44,775 nucleotides of DNA, taken from the NCBI GenBank assembly GCA_904063045.1, contig CAJFCJ010000091.1:96883-141657 (forward strand). Direction: 5' to 3'. Below, in pieces: positions 1 through 11,518 of this stretch; the stretch's first letter is position 1, and every line of letters starts with the position of its first letter. A program made the translations under genes and the position numbers. Source of the stretch: Dimorphilus gyrociliatus. Its lineage: Eukaryota > Annelida > Polychaeta > Dinophilidae. The notes under the pieces are model-generated. The model was not told where the DNA came from, searched no databases, and was given only the letters and a program-made list of their open reading frames with translations.

Positions 1-1064
1 TGGCCTTTTTGATTCTTCAAACGGAATTGGAAGTCATTTCTTCCTTCTACTGAGAAGATATTGGAGGTGTGTTATTTCCTTCTCCACAAGGTGAAAGATT
101 GTTTGTTGCTTCTTCCTGTTTCCAACTTATTAGATTCATTGGCTAGTCTTAATTGCTACATGTACCAACTTGCATGTATTATCATCCATTTGTATTTCAT
201 ATATCACTTTTGATGATTGACTTTTGTTATTCGGTATGGGCCTAACCATTTTAAAGAAGGGATTTTTGTTATTGCGAATTCTTGCAGCATCATTTCTTAA
301 GAATACTTCATCATCAACCTCAAAATATTTTGGAAGATTGAGATTTCTATTCTTTCTTTCCTATATTGTTCTTTTGCCATGATGGTTTACAGAAGGCTGT
401 AGCTCTTAACTGTACTAATTGCTGCTGGTGATTGAATACAAATAGTACATTTGTTTCAGGAGAGGTAGTATGCATTGTTACATCAATCAGTGTTCTTGTG
501 CTGGTGCCAAAAAGAAGTTCCTGGGGTGGTAGTCTTGTACTTCCTACAGGTGATTGATTCAAAAATGCTTGAATCAAGGGTAGGTTTGCAACCCAGTTAT
601 GCTGATTTTCTTCCACCACTAATTTATTGATTTCCTTCCTCACTTCTCTATTTCTTCTTTCAACTAGTCCATTGCTCTGGCTTCTATAAGCTGTTGTTTG
701 GATTTTCTCAATACCTAATACCTTCATAAACTCTTTAAAAGCTTTACCAACAAAGTTTCTTCCTTGATCTGTCAACATTTGTTTTGGAATTCCAAAAATG
801 GGAAAAATCTGTTGAAAAGAAGGTTTGCAATTTCTTTACTGGTTTGCTGTTTGAGTGCATATAAAACTGTGTATCTACTGAAATGATCCACTATCACAAG
901 TATGAATCTGTATGACTTAACCATGGGTAAGGGTCCATTATATCCATGGCTACCAACTCCATTGGTGATGCAGGGTGAAAGGTTTCTACCAAGGGTATAC
1001 TCTACTCCTACCATTCATTTGTTCACACCAAGTGCAATCCTTTATTGAATTCTCATCATAATCT
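1..1064 (-). pseudogene. Gy1 integrase, fragmented
   Basis: The core is split: 1014-772 holds the first part of the catalytic fold (a VDHFSRY segment), and 778-347 holds LTDQGRNF with the second Asp and GLVERRN with the Glu of the DD35E triad. Around 300-150 (minus) a decayed stretch reads like the C-terminal domain (KW.GPY then LRLANE). The strand-transfer enzyme is therefore recognisable but broken by frame changes near 1050, 775 and 340. Beyond that, to position 1, nothing else is readable. Confidence 0.8.
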
Positions 1065-2565
1065 TTATTTTGGGTGCCAAAAGGTCTTTGTAATTATTTG
1101 TAATGTCATTCTGGGTCCATGGTGATTGTGAATTTTATTTTTATGGAATTTAGGGAGCAGAGTTAGCATCAAATGGTCAGGTAAAACCAGAATGTTTCTT
1201 TCTTCAAGGATAATCCAGATCATTTCCTTGTGAACAAACATCTCCATTATGAAAGGTGTAAAAGTTCCAAAATAAGGAATAGGTAGCTGACCATCCAATG
1301 TTAAATATTCTTTAATTGATTTTAAATTCACATCTTTTTCTTGCTCTGACTGTAAGTCAACAGAAGACAAATCAATTTTCTCTTCACTGTTATCACTGGT
1401 AGCTACAAAAGTTAACTCTGGTGTATGTTCATACTGTTCCATTTTAACTGAAATAGAGGGAGAATTCTCCTTTTTGATCTTTCCATGAATTAGCTCTTCA
1501 AATGTTACTTTCCTTGGGGGTGTATATTCTTCTAATCTTGTTAATGCATCTGCTCTATTTTTTCGTCCTGTCACATAGTTAATTGTAAATTTTAAATCCA
1601 TTAAAGCCATGACCCATTTTGCTGTGCTGACATTCAATTTGTTTTGCTTAAATGTTTGTACTAGACTCTGATGGTCAGTATATAAAAAGAATGGCTTGTC
1701 TTGAAGGTAATGTAAAAATTTCTTTACAACCCAGTAAACCCCAAATGCTTCCTTTTGATAGGCTGCATATTTCATTTGATTATTGTTGAATTGTTTTGAA
1801 GCGTAGGCAATGGGTTTCATTGTTTTCTTCCCATTCTCATCTACATAAACTTGTTCAAGAACTCCTCCTACAGCTACATTCGATGCATCTGTTGTTAAGT
1901 GAAAATCTTTAGCAAAATCAGGTAGTTGTAATACAGGAGGGTTAACTACTGCATCTCTCAACTTGAAAAATGATTGCTTGGCTTCCTCAGTCCATTGCAA
2001 TTTATCCTTTTTCCCATGTAGTTTCATTAACATATACAGAGGTTTAGCTACTCTTGCAAAATCTTGTATAAATTTTCTGTAATAGCCACAAAATGCAACA
2101 AAGCTTAGTAGTGAATTTGCAAACACTGGTGGCTGTAAATTATATAATTTATCTGTCTTGGACTTATCTGTTTCAATCCCCTTTTCTGATACAATGTGTC
2201 CCAAGAATTGAACTTGTTCTTTCCAAAAACACACATTTACTTAGTTTAATCTTAAAATTGTACTTTTGAATCTGTTGAAGAATGGTCTCCAATGCTTCCC
2301 AATGTTGGTCCAGCGACTTGGTAAATATTATTATGTCATCAAGGTAGTTTAGGCACAAATGCTTTACATCCTTTAGCACAAATGAATTCATTACATAACT
2401 AAAATGAGGAGGGGCATTGGTTAATCCAAAAGGCATCTTAATAAATTCAAACAAGCCAAAAGGTGTAATAAATGCTGTTTTAGACCTATCTTCTTTCTTG
2501 ATGTTAATGTGGTGGTATGCACTTGTCAAATCCATTGTAGAAAAGAATTTATTTCCTCCTCCCAA
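1065..2565 (-). pseudogene. Gy1 reverse transcriptase palm/thumb and RNase H, two frames
   Basis: From 2565 to about 2220 one frame carries the palm with TSAYHHI, the FGLTNAPPHF motif and the YLDD active site. A second frame (2234 to 1065) has the connection region (GYYRKFI), RNase H with TTDAS, the helix around EAFGVYW, YTDHQSL and the RADAL motif, and then the first His pair of the integrase zinc domain (to FWHPK). The switch near 2225 is another frame break. Motif order and spacing are normal for gypsy pol, so only indels, not domain loss, are seen. Confidence 0.85.
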
Positions 2566-4571
2566 ATGGTCAAAAGATCATCTTGATTTGGCAGTGGATA
2601 CTTGTTTTTAACTGTCATTTTGTTTAGTTTTCTATAATCTACACACATTCGTAGACTACCTTCCTTCTTTCTTACGAAAACAATTGGTGAAGCCCAATTG
2701 CTCTTGCTTGGTTGAATAACTTTGCTTTTTACCAATTCAGCTATCTGTTGCTTACATTCTTCTTGTTTTTGAGGAGGCATTCTATATGGCCTTTGTCTAT
2801 ATGGTGTTGAACCTGGTTCAAGAGTTATTTCCAAGGGTGGTACCTCTGGATTGCCAATATCAAATCTGTCTTCTGCAATAGTTTCTTTATATTTTGCCAG
2901 AATTTGGGTAACTTTGTTCTTCATCTCGGGATTTTCTTGTTCAATTGTTGTCTGAAGGGTATGTATTTGACTCTCATTCTTTTTCATAATAAGAGGAACT
3001 GGGTAAAACCCTTTGAAAGATAAGTGTTGTGTTCCAACAGGGTAATTCTTTTCTGTACCTGGCTGGAGTATAATCTGTCTCTTGCCAAAGTCAAGGGTAG
3101 CTCCATTTTGTTGTAGAAAGTCACACCCAATAATACATTGTTGTGTAATGATTTTGTTGATCAGAAAGCGTTGTTTAATAATCTTTTCATTAAAATAAAG
3201 TCTGAGAATGATTTCTCCACATATCTCGATGCTATTTCCTGAAGCATCTCTAGCATTTTTCACAGTTTGTTCTGGGAAGGATGCTTTTCCTTGAACTTGT
3301 CTTAATACCTTTTTTGAAATGAAAGATCTGTCACTACCAGAGTCTATCAAGGCATCAAACTTAAAACCAGTATTAGTTTCAAATTGTCCAATAAATGTTG
3401 AAGCATTTCGCTCAGATTGTTTGCTTTGTAACAGCTGACAAGTGGATTCGTCACTATCTGAAAAACAGAGAATATCTTGAACTTCGTCGTTTTCTGACAT
3501 GCTTTCATTGTCTAATGTTTCTAATTTTTGTAGCTTAGGTTCCTCTTTCAGTATCGTCTTTGCTGGTTGATTTTTCTTATAATACCTATTTGTTGTAGTT
3601 GGTGCATACTTTTGGACTTTTTGGCTTGAAAACTTTTCTTTAGTAGCATTTTTGTTGTCAGGTACATGCTTTCTATTCCAGAAATTTGGGGTTTCTGTAG
3701 AAGCATCTTTTCTGATTACCTGGGTCTTTTTGGTCTCTTTTCTTTGTTGAGTTTCCAATTTTGACACCATTGTGATCGGTTTTCTTTGAGTTAGTTTTAA
3801 TGAAGTTTCTGCTTGCTTAGCAGCCTCATATAGTTCTGCCAATGTTTGACATTTAGGATGTAAGGTGTACACTAAATGTAGAATATCCTGTTGTAATCCT
3901 CTTTGTAAAACTTCCATCAGTTTTATTTCTTTCATAGTTGCAAGCAATTGTGGTTCCATTGGTCTAGGTGGAGAAAACCTCTTTATCAATTTCTTTGCTC
4001 TATTAACAAACTGAACCACACTTTCGCCATTCATTTGCTTTAAGTTAAGCAATTTCTCTTGATACTCCAAAGGATCCAGATCAAATTCGTCATGGAGGGC
4101 TTTCCATATTTCCTCCACAGTAGGCTCTCCATCCAGAGCCAACACCAAATCCTTTGCAGGACCAGTTAAATAATCTAAAAGATTTGCTTTCACAACATCT
4201 TCTCCTATCCAACCATAAGCATAACATGCCTGATTAAAGTCTTCTTTGAATTTTGAACACTCCTTGCTTCCATCATACAACTTGAGAATAGTTCTTTGAG
4301 GGCGGTCCCAAGCAGCCCTTAATGCTTGAATTACTGTTGTGATATCAACATTTGGGTTCTGTGCTGGGTGATGTGTTCCATCTCCATGATCTGTTGGAAT
4401 TGTGATTCGATTTCTTTTCATTTCACTCACCAATCTGTCATAGTCTTCAATTAGTCTTTGTTGCCTTTCTGACATTCCTGCTGGCTGAATTGTAATTGTT
4501 GGAGTTGCTGGGGTTGAAGGGTTAGAGTCTGTAACTGCCCCAGTGGCGTTTCCATTTCCTCCTTCTGCCAT
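2526..4571 (-). pseudogene. Gy1 gag-protease-N-terminal reverse transcriptase, frame broken at the RT
   Basis: The chosen start is the ATG at 4571 (MAEGGNGN..., context aaatATGG); the frame is also open upstream through the primer site to 4706, but only from a TTG. The first ~300 residues are Gag-like (capsid-type helical segment), followed by a Lys/Thr-rich linker with no CCHC zinc knuckle. The aspartic protease has the DSGSD motif. The RT fingers begin at the WASPIVFV / CVDYRKLN motifs. The frame is lost near 2560, just before the GGG...F motif, apparently by a one-base indel, and RT continues in another frame. The product would make capsid and enzyme for reverse transcription in the cytoplasm; this copy cannot. 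Confidence 0.85.
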
Positions 4572-4609
4572 ATTTACTTTCTCAAAACTTTTGAATAAAC
4601 CAAAAGAAT

Positions 4610-4627
4610 ATCCTGTCGACTGCGCCA
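4610..4627 (-). other. Gy1 primer-binding site, tRNA-Ser type
   Basis: The minus strand reads TGGCGCAGTCGACAGGAT, close to the complement of the 3' end of animal tRNA-Ser, as in the 17.6/297 group of insect gypsy elements. It lies four bases after the LTR end. Gy3 has TGGCGCAGTCAACAGCCC at the same place. The tRNA match is from memory of the family. Confidence 0.75.
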
Positions 4628-4631
4628 AATT

Positions 4632-5266
4632 TGTACTGCTCTTGCTGGCAAAATCTATGCGTTTGCAAGTTATAACAATACTGGTTCTACTCGAACCTTT
4701 AAACAAATGTTTAAATTAAAATGGTTTATTCGCAATAATAATACTTAAGCAAGTAACAATATGAGAGTTCAATAGCAGAGTAGATAGTTTGTAATAGCAG
4801 GTTGCCAAATTACCAAACTGTCTTCCAATGTTGAGGAGTAGATGGATGGTTCCAGTGGAGGTTGTTTCCAGATGATTTTCCCAGGTCCTTGGGTCCAGAT
4901 GGAAGCTGCATGCCAAATGAGAATAATGAGGATTTATATACTTTGAGGTTTGTCTCTGACATCCAATCATCACTTTACAGTTGCCGAAATGTGTAGTTCA
5001 TATTTATCTTTAGTAACAGGATGTTACAAGGTTCAACATTTAGGAAGGTTAATTGAATTATAACTTGGCCACACCCTAGGCAAGTTAATTAAATTATAAC
5101 TTGGCCAAACCTTTATTGGTAATTAAAGATGAACCTTCAAGCTGACTAATCAGACTTATGTTTGGCCAATGTTATAGCATTTTCTTGCGTAGGTTTTAAG
5201 ATGTACATGTATATGTTGCATAAAATAATAGAGTTCAAGCATGTAAAATATAACCAAAGTTGTACA
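4632..5266 (-). repeat. 5' LTR of Gy1 (635 bp)
   Basis: The LTR begins TGTAC at 5266 and ends GTACA at 4632, a perfect short inverted repeat, and four bases separate it from the primer site. A TATATAAA box lies at 4940-4933 on the minus strand, placing the promoter inside the LTR as expected. The start was fixed by the point where Gy2 integrase homology resumes. The 3' LTR is not in the window, so divergence cannot be measured. Confidence 0.8.
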
Positions 5267-6058
5267 ACATGTCAAGATTCACCAATCTATTCCCTCTAAA
5301 AACACAAAGAGCTGAAGAAATTTCCAAACATTTATTTTTCAACTATTTTCCAATATTTGGTATTCCTGAAGAAGTTCTTACAGATCAAGGAAGGAATTTT
5401 CTTGGGGAAATCTTTACAAAAATGGTATCATCAATGGGAATAAGAAAAATTAAAACAACAGCATTCCATAGCCAAAGTAATGGAATGGTAGAAAGAAAGA
5501 ATTTGGAAATTTGCAAAGCACTACATAAACATGTAGTTATGGAAATATTGACAGATTGGACAAGACAATTACCAATAATTCAAACATGTTTAAACCGAAT
5601 TCCAGTTGGAAGCACTGGTAAAACCCCACATGAAATATTATTTGGATTAAAAAATAGAAACATTTTAGATTTATTAATGGAAATCCCAAGATTAGAACCA
5701 ACAACAAAATTCCTACTTGATAGAAAGCATGAAATGGAAGAAATCAGAGCTACTGCACTTTGCAAATCTGCTTTGAAAAAGAAGGAATACAGAGATAGAG
5801 TTAATAAAACTATCACAAGAAAACCACCAACTTACAAAATTGGTGATTGGGTACACATAAAAAATGAACACATTGGACAAGGAATGAACAGAATCAATAC
5901 AAGCAAATGGAGTGGACCATATCTTGTAACTTCTACTGATACTACAAAATGCTTGTATGAATTGGAAATATTGGCAGATAAAAGAAAGTTCTATCATGCT
6001 AGCAGACTTAGACTAGCAAATAGACAACCAATACGAATTAACACAGTTTGTTTAGAAA
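5267..6058 (+). pseudogene. Gy2 integrase, C-terminal two thirds
   Basis: The fragment starts within the catalytic core and includes LTDQGRNF (Asp) and NGMVERKN (Glu), then the C-terminal domain with W.GPY and a HASRLRLAN end. It is about 85% like Gy3 by eye through the core and retains the C-terminal domain that Gy3 lacks. The 5' part, including the zinc domain and first catalytic Asp, was separated by the Gy1 insertion. The frame runs without a stop straight into the env-like region. Confidence 0.85.
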
Positions 6059-8554
6059 AGACAAAAAGAAATGGTGGAACATTACCTATCAGAGGATCAA
6101 TAGCTTTCACTTTACTAGCTTTATGTTGCTTAAGTTTGGCATATGGTGACACATCATTCACCAAAGCAAACATCACTGTAAGAATGCTGCCACCAGTACA
6201 ATTTTGTCAGGGACAACAAGTACACCAGTCTTATGATTTGGCTGATGAACCAGTATGTACCTTTGAAACTAAAGAAATGACCAAAATAATGGCAAATATT
6301 TATGAAATAAAAGCTGAAAAACTGGCAATTCAAGCAGTTAAGTGTATGGTGAAAAGAAGAATCAACTTTTATACATATTATTTCTTTGGAGCTAAGAAGC
6401 ACAGAATTGAAAAACAAACACTTACCTTGACTGAAAAGCAATGTAGAAAAATGCTTAATTCTAAGAAAACTCTAAATGGACAAAAACTTATTCAGATAGG
6501 AAAACTTCTAGTGTTTGATGAAAACAAAGGAACATATTTCAAATGGCCAAGAACAACAGTTATTGAAGAATTCACAACAATATTACAAATTGGTAAAGCT
6601 TATTGGCAACCTAGCCAAGACAAAATAACTACAAATCTGGAATATATGGAAGACTGTTCTATAAAGGATAGATTCTGTAGAACACTGGATTCAATTATCA
6701 TATTTAATCCAACAAAAGGGCAACACCTCCCTGGCCATACCTACACTTGGAAACTTGTGGCAAAAAACATAGAATGTGTTAAACTAGGAGGATACTTTTC
6801 ATGTCCAAATTATGCAATAATGGACCTACCATATCAAGACAGATACATAAAAGGATTTGGTGGACCAGGAACAAGAGTATTAGTTCCACATAAAACATTT
6901 GATTTATTAAGAACTGATCTTAAAGATTCAAACTATGTAAATAAGATAATGTTAGCAAAAAGGAAATATCAAGTTATTTCAAATATTGAAGCTAAAAGAC
7001 TGGAAAAGTTTGAAGGAAAAAAGAAATCATTTTTGAGAAATGCTAATGAAACAGATAAACAAAATATTGTAACTTATAATGATTGGTATAGAGAAGTTGA
7101 TAGAAATTATCACATGTTGCTAAAAACCCAATTAACACCATTAGTAAAAACACTTATTTTGGAAGACATTATTTCACCTAATATTTGGGATATAGATAAC
7201 AATTACATTCTGACAATGCTGGAAAATTCCAAATTGAAACCCACTCCAAGAATCAGACTACAAGATTTCAGATTGAAACACAAAGAAATCACTTTCAACC
7301 CATTACAAAAATTAAATATTTGGTATGAAAGTCCAACAGGGAACCAATTTCAAACAATGAAAGCAAATGGAAAATTTACACTATTACAACAAAGCCCAAA
7401 CATTGCTAATTGGAGAATGGAGGAAAGCATGATGAAAAACAAACCAGAATTTCACACATTGGACATTGAAAATGCAGTTAGAACATCTGCCTTACTCTGT
7501 AATATTGATAAGAACTCCCAAAATTTACAAACTGTATTTAAACAAGTTTCTCAACTTTTATGCAAAGAGTTTATTATGAGAAATAAGATGGTGGCATTGC
7601 TTACACCTTTGGCACCTCAACTTCCAACAATATTGGATCCAACACAAGGAACTCACAGCACCTGGCTGGGCAATCTAACAACACTTCAACACATACACAG
7701 AACTCAAATCAGTTCAAGTAATTTGTGATGTTGGAATCATAACAAAAAATGGATTATGTTCAAAACAGTTCCTCATCAAGTATAAAGATCTTCTATTTTC
7801 AATTGATCCAATACTACACCATGCCTACCACATAACAAAAGAAGATATTTGATATGGGGAATGTGACTAAACACAATATCTTTTTAAAATAAAAAAGAAC
7901 CCTCTGGATGCTGAAAGAAATCAGAAAGGAGCATCTTCTGGAAGGAAAACTTTTATCTATTATACAAAGAATGGTTGTAAATTCCAAACAGCTGCTGCAA
8001 GGTCAATAAGAATGAAAATCAGCAATGAAATTGAAGAACCAAAACTGGAAGTTGCAAGGCTCACTCAGCTACTACAATTGGGTATAAAAGATGATGTTGG
8101 CAAAAAACACCAAGAGTTCCAACAAGTTCTTGACTATATACAAGATACTTTAACAAGGCATAACAAGCATATCAACTTTGCTAACGAATTAGGAATTGAC
8201 TCAAGTATGTCAACACATCAACATTTATTTTCATCATGGCTAAAAACTACAACTAAAATGTTGATTAACATTGCATTTCCAACAATAATTATTATTGGAA
8301 CCTCATTTATATTATGGCTAGCATATAAAAGAAGATGTAACAAACTTACTAGGAAAACACTTTGGAAATACTTAGAAAGAAGGAAAGCTCAACCCACAGC
8401 TCCAGATACACAAGAGGAACTACAGATCCCAACATACTCAACTATGGAAATCAATCAAGAAGCAATACCTCTTCAAAACTATCCAACATTTTCAAAGGAA
8501 GGTAATAGAGTCATTGTAACAAGTCCCAGACCTTTCATGGAAGCAAGGTCTTAA
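6059..8554 (+). pseudogene. Gy2 env-like glycoprotein region, broken
   Basis: After the integrase the same open frame carries a hydrophobic signal-peptide-like stretch (about 6090-6150), then a Cys-containing ectodomain to 7728. The frame then changes at about 7705-7728, and the continuation has two in-frame stops (near 7849 and 7868). It reopens at about 7890-8554 with a helical segment, a transmembrane helix (about 8255-8325), a basic stop-transfer and a 70-residue tail ending at 8554. Position and topology match env of errantivirus-like elements, which mediates membrane fusion. I cannot assign its fold class. This copy is inactive. Gy4 shares the frame change and first stop. Confidence 0.75.
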
Positions 8555-8564
8555 AAGGGTGGGA
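8553..8564 (+). other. Gy2 polypurine tract
   Basis: A purine run (AAAAGGGTGGGA) just after the env stop and four bases before the LTR start; the equivalent tract is at 31909-31920 in Gy3. It would prime plus-strand DNA synthesis. Confidence 0.65.
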
Positions 8565-8568
8565 TATC

Positions 8569-9161
8569 TGTGCACTTAGATATAAGGGTACATTAGAAAG
8601 ACTTCTATTTTATAGGAATTAGACTGGTGCAACTATAGAAATACTTATATTTCATAGGAATTATAGTGGTGGAACTTTAGAAAGACTTTTATTTCATAGA
8701 GTTAGCTTTTAGTACTTTATTTCGTAAGAAATAGACTCTTTGACTGTAACAGATGGTGGCTACTTGGGGAATTAACAAAGGAACAAAGAACATGGAAAAG
8801 ATGCAGGTCAAACACCAGATGCTGATGAGACAGGCCTGTTTGCTGTGGCACATGTTTGGCATGTGGCCCTAATCTTAGGATTATATTTTATATGTGTGAT
8901 ATAACAGTCTTTCATATTTTTGTTACATGAGAATTATGAGACTGTCAGATTTCAACTTTGTAATCCTTTGACCAATTGAACCCAAGCTTTGGAAAGTGTA
9001 TAAAAGGAAATAGCATTTTCGCAGCTTGTCATTTCAGTTCTTTAACTGTTAACTGGTTGTTTAAACTTACTTGTTAAGAACTAGAAACTCATTTACTCAA
9101 TACATATTCTTTGGATGAAATACTGGTATTTTGTTGAATTATTTCTACTGAAATTACATTT
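8569..9161 (+). repeat. Gy2 3' LTR, truncated at its 3' end
   Basis: It starts TGTGCAC. TATAAAAG lies at 8999-9006, with a TCAGTT initiator-like site about 30 bases on. The final U5 portion present in Gy4 (41169-41314) is missing; sequence passes directly into a MULE gene fragment with a shared TTT at the joint. It contains about 300 bases (8580-8880) that are deleted in Gy4. Confidence 0.75.
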
Positions 9162-9473
9162 TATGAGAAATTACTGTCAGAAAAAAGGATTTACAAACAT
9201 CAAAAAAAAAGTATATTGGAATCCAAAAGAAAATTTTTGATTTATGGGATGATTTCAACTTGAACAAATTAACATCAACTGATCTATTAATGCAGACATC
9301 CCATATCTACTCTCCAGCATAAATATCATTTGTCAAGCTTTATTCTTTTTTAATATAATATTTAGTCTTTTAAATACATACTTTTAGATTTATAGCTAAA
9401 TCTTTTATTCAAAAATTCAAAAAAAACACGTATAAAAATAGGGTGTGAATGTACCCTGGTGCGAATGTACCCC
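9162..9473 (+). pseudogene. MULE-F type transposase tail and transposon end
   Basis: 9162-9321 encodes the last ~50 residues of a MULE transposase (ends ...SHIYSPA, stop at 9319-9321), almost identical to 41828-41990. At 9441-9473 two copies of a GAATGTACCC-type unit form the presumed right terminal repeat. Everything upstream was lost in the LTR-MULE deletion. Confidence 0.7.
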
Positions 9474-10033
9474 AACTCTATTATAACATTTATATCTGAT
9501 ACAAAGTCTGAGACTTTTGTGAAAACTTTCCATGGAGCTATTTCAATGTATTTGATGATTTTTGAACTGCAAAATTTGGAAAAAAAGCAAAAACTTTTCC
9601 AACAATCATTATAGGGAGATATTGATGTAAAAATATTGCTGTTTCATTATACCTAAAAACACAAAAAGCTAAACAATAATGAATACCAAAATTTTCCTCA
9701 CATTAATTTAATCTTTAGGATGTTATTAGCAATAATTTTTTCATTTCTTAATGGTTAATAAAAAAGACAAACAGACATGAAAAATTACCATTTAAAAGTT
9801 GAAAACAATATCATCTAATGTGAAAAAAAGACAAACTAAAATTTTACACCTTTTAAAAATTAATCTTTTATCAGTGATAAAAAATTTCTAAAAAGCTATA
9901 TGATCTTGTTATCTTCATCTGCATTTAAATTACAAGACACCAAAAGAAGATATTTCATTATCTTTGAAGATTTTTGAAGATCTTCAAAAATAGTAAATAA
10001 TACATTTCTCATTTTAATATTATTACTCAATTA
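9474..10033. other. AT-rich spacer, no gene seen
   Basis: No credible ORF. It is repeated almost unchanged at 42142-42697 as part of the segmental duplication. It lies downstream of the LRR gene, and part of its sequence (about 9955-10030) recurs at 10258-10325, showing a local tandem duplication of the gene's 3' end. Confidence 0.6.
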
Positions 10034-11518
10034 TAATTTCTCAATATTTGAACAATTTCTTAACAAATTTCCCAAATTTATTCTTTGTTCTTCATTCAAT
10101 TTACATGAATTCAAGTAAAGCTGTCTCAAAGTATTGGAAGATTTTTGAAGTGCATCACAAAAGTTGAAGCTTCCATTACCAATTGCAATATTGCAATTCA
10201 CATTTAAAATTTCTATATTACAACAGTTTCTTAAGAAAAATTAATTAAGATTAATTAAGAATTTTTGAAGATCTTCAAAAATAGTAAATAATACACTTCT
10301 CATTTTAATATTTTTACTCAATTATAATTTCTCAATATTTGAACACTTCTTTAAGAAATATCCCAAACTTTTACTTTGTTCTTCATTCAAATAACATGAA
10401 GCCAAGTGAAGCTGTCTCAAAGTATTAGAAGATTTTTGAAGTCCATCCAAAATAGCAAATAATCCATTACCAATTGCAGTATTGTAACTCAAATTTAAAA
10501 TTTCTATATTACAACAATTTCCTAAGAAATTTCCCAAATTTTTACTTTGTTCTTCATTCAAATTACATGACTCCAAGTGAAGCTGTCTCAAAGTATTAGA
10601 AGATTTTTGAAGTCCATTCAAAATAGCAAATAATCCTTTACCAATTGCAGTATTGTAACTCAAATTTAAAATTTCTATATTACAACAATTTCTTAAGAAA
10701 TTTCCCAAATTTTTACTTTGTTCTTTATTCAATTTACATGAAAACAAGTGCAGCTGTCTCAAAGTATTAGAAGATTTTTGAAGTGCATCACAAAAGTTGA
10801 AGCTTCCATTACCAATTGCAATATTGCAATTCACATTTAAAATTTCTATATTAGAACAGTTTCTTAAGAAATTTCCCAAATTTTTACTTTGTTCTTGATT
10901 CAATTCACATGAAGCCAAGTGCAGCTGTCTCAAAGTATTAGAAGATTTTTGAAGTGCATCACAAAATGAATTCCATTACCAATTGCAATATTGTTCCACA
11001 TCTAAATATTCTATATTAGAACAATTTCTTAAGAAATTTCCCAAATTTTTACTTTGTTCTTCATTCAAATTACATGAAGCCAAGTGCAGCTGTCTCAAAG
11101 TATTAGAAGATTTTTGAAGTGCATCACAAAAGTTGAAGCTTCCATTACCAATTGCAATATTGCAATTCACATTTAAAATTTCTATATTAGAACAGTTTCT
11201 TAAGAAATTTCCCAAATTTTTACTTTGTTCTTGATTCAATTCACATGAAGCCAAGTGCAGCTGTCTCAAAGTATTAGAAGATTTTTGAAGTGCATCACAA
11301 AAGTTGAAGTTTCCATTACCAATTGCAATATTGTCTCCCACATCTAAATATTCTATATTAGAACAGTTTCTTAAGAAATTTCCCAAATTTTTACTTTGTT
11401 CTTCATTCAATTTACATGAAAACAAGTGCAGCTGTCTCAAAGTATTAGAAGATTTTTGAAGTGCATCACAAAAGTTGAAGCTTCCATTACCAATAGCAAT
11501 ATTCCAAGTCTTCCACAT
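10034..11518 (-). pseudogene. Out-of-frame remainder of copy A LRR array
   Basis: Eight or so further 171-bp LRR units follow in shifted frames: 11518-10976, 10933-10322 (ending NIEKL-stop, like the natural end of copy B) and a last partial unit at 10245-10034 that also ends NIEKL. Breaks are a 4-base loss near 10967, a 2-base loss near 10992, and a junction with a TTAATTAAGA duplication near 10240. The gene end and some 3' flank are therefore present twice. Whether any of this is translated is doubtful. Confidence 0.75.

Larger units (their letters stand above)
1..5266 (-). mobile_element. Gy1: errantivirus-like Ty3/gypsy element, 3' part outside window
   Basis: Reading leftward from 5266 the order is LTR (5266-4632), primer-binding site (4627-4610), gag, protease, reverse transcriptase, RNase H and integrase, ending at the window edge in or just past the integrase C-terminal domain. 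This pol order is that of Ty3/gypsy elements. The reading frame is broken at several points, so this copy is dead. Its outer LTR end abuts sequence matching the middle of a gypsy integrase gene on the other strand (from 5267), so Gy1 was inserted into Gy2. The far end and 3' LTR lie before position 1. Confidence 0.9.
5267..9161 (+). mobile_element. Gy2: 3' half of a plus-strand gypsy element, host of Gy1
   Basis: Homology to the Gy3 integrase starts in mid-gene immediately after the Gy1 LTR, so the 5' half of Gy2 should lie left of Gy1, outside the window. Gy2 runs through the integrase core, an env-like region, a purine tract (8553-8564) and an LTR starting at 8569. The LTR is cut at about 9161, where a MULE fragment begins. 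From 7123 onward Gy2 is almost identical to Gy4 (39442 on), as part of a segmental duplication. Confidence 0.85.

Noticed and set aside
5580-6441. Several minus-strand ORFs across the Gy2 integrase/env region
   Set aside because: Shadows of the plus-strand frame in AT-rich codons; no homology or motifs.
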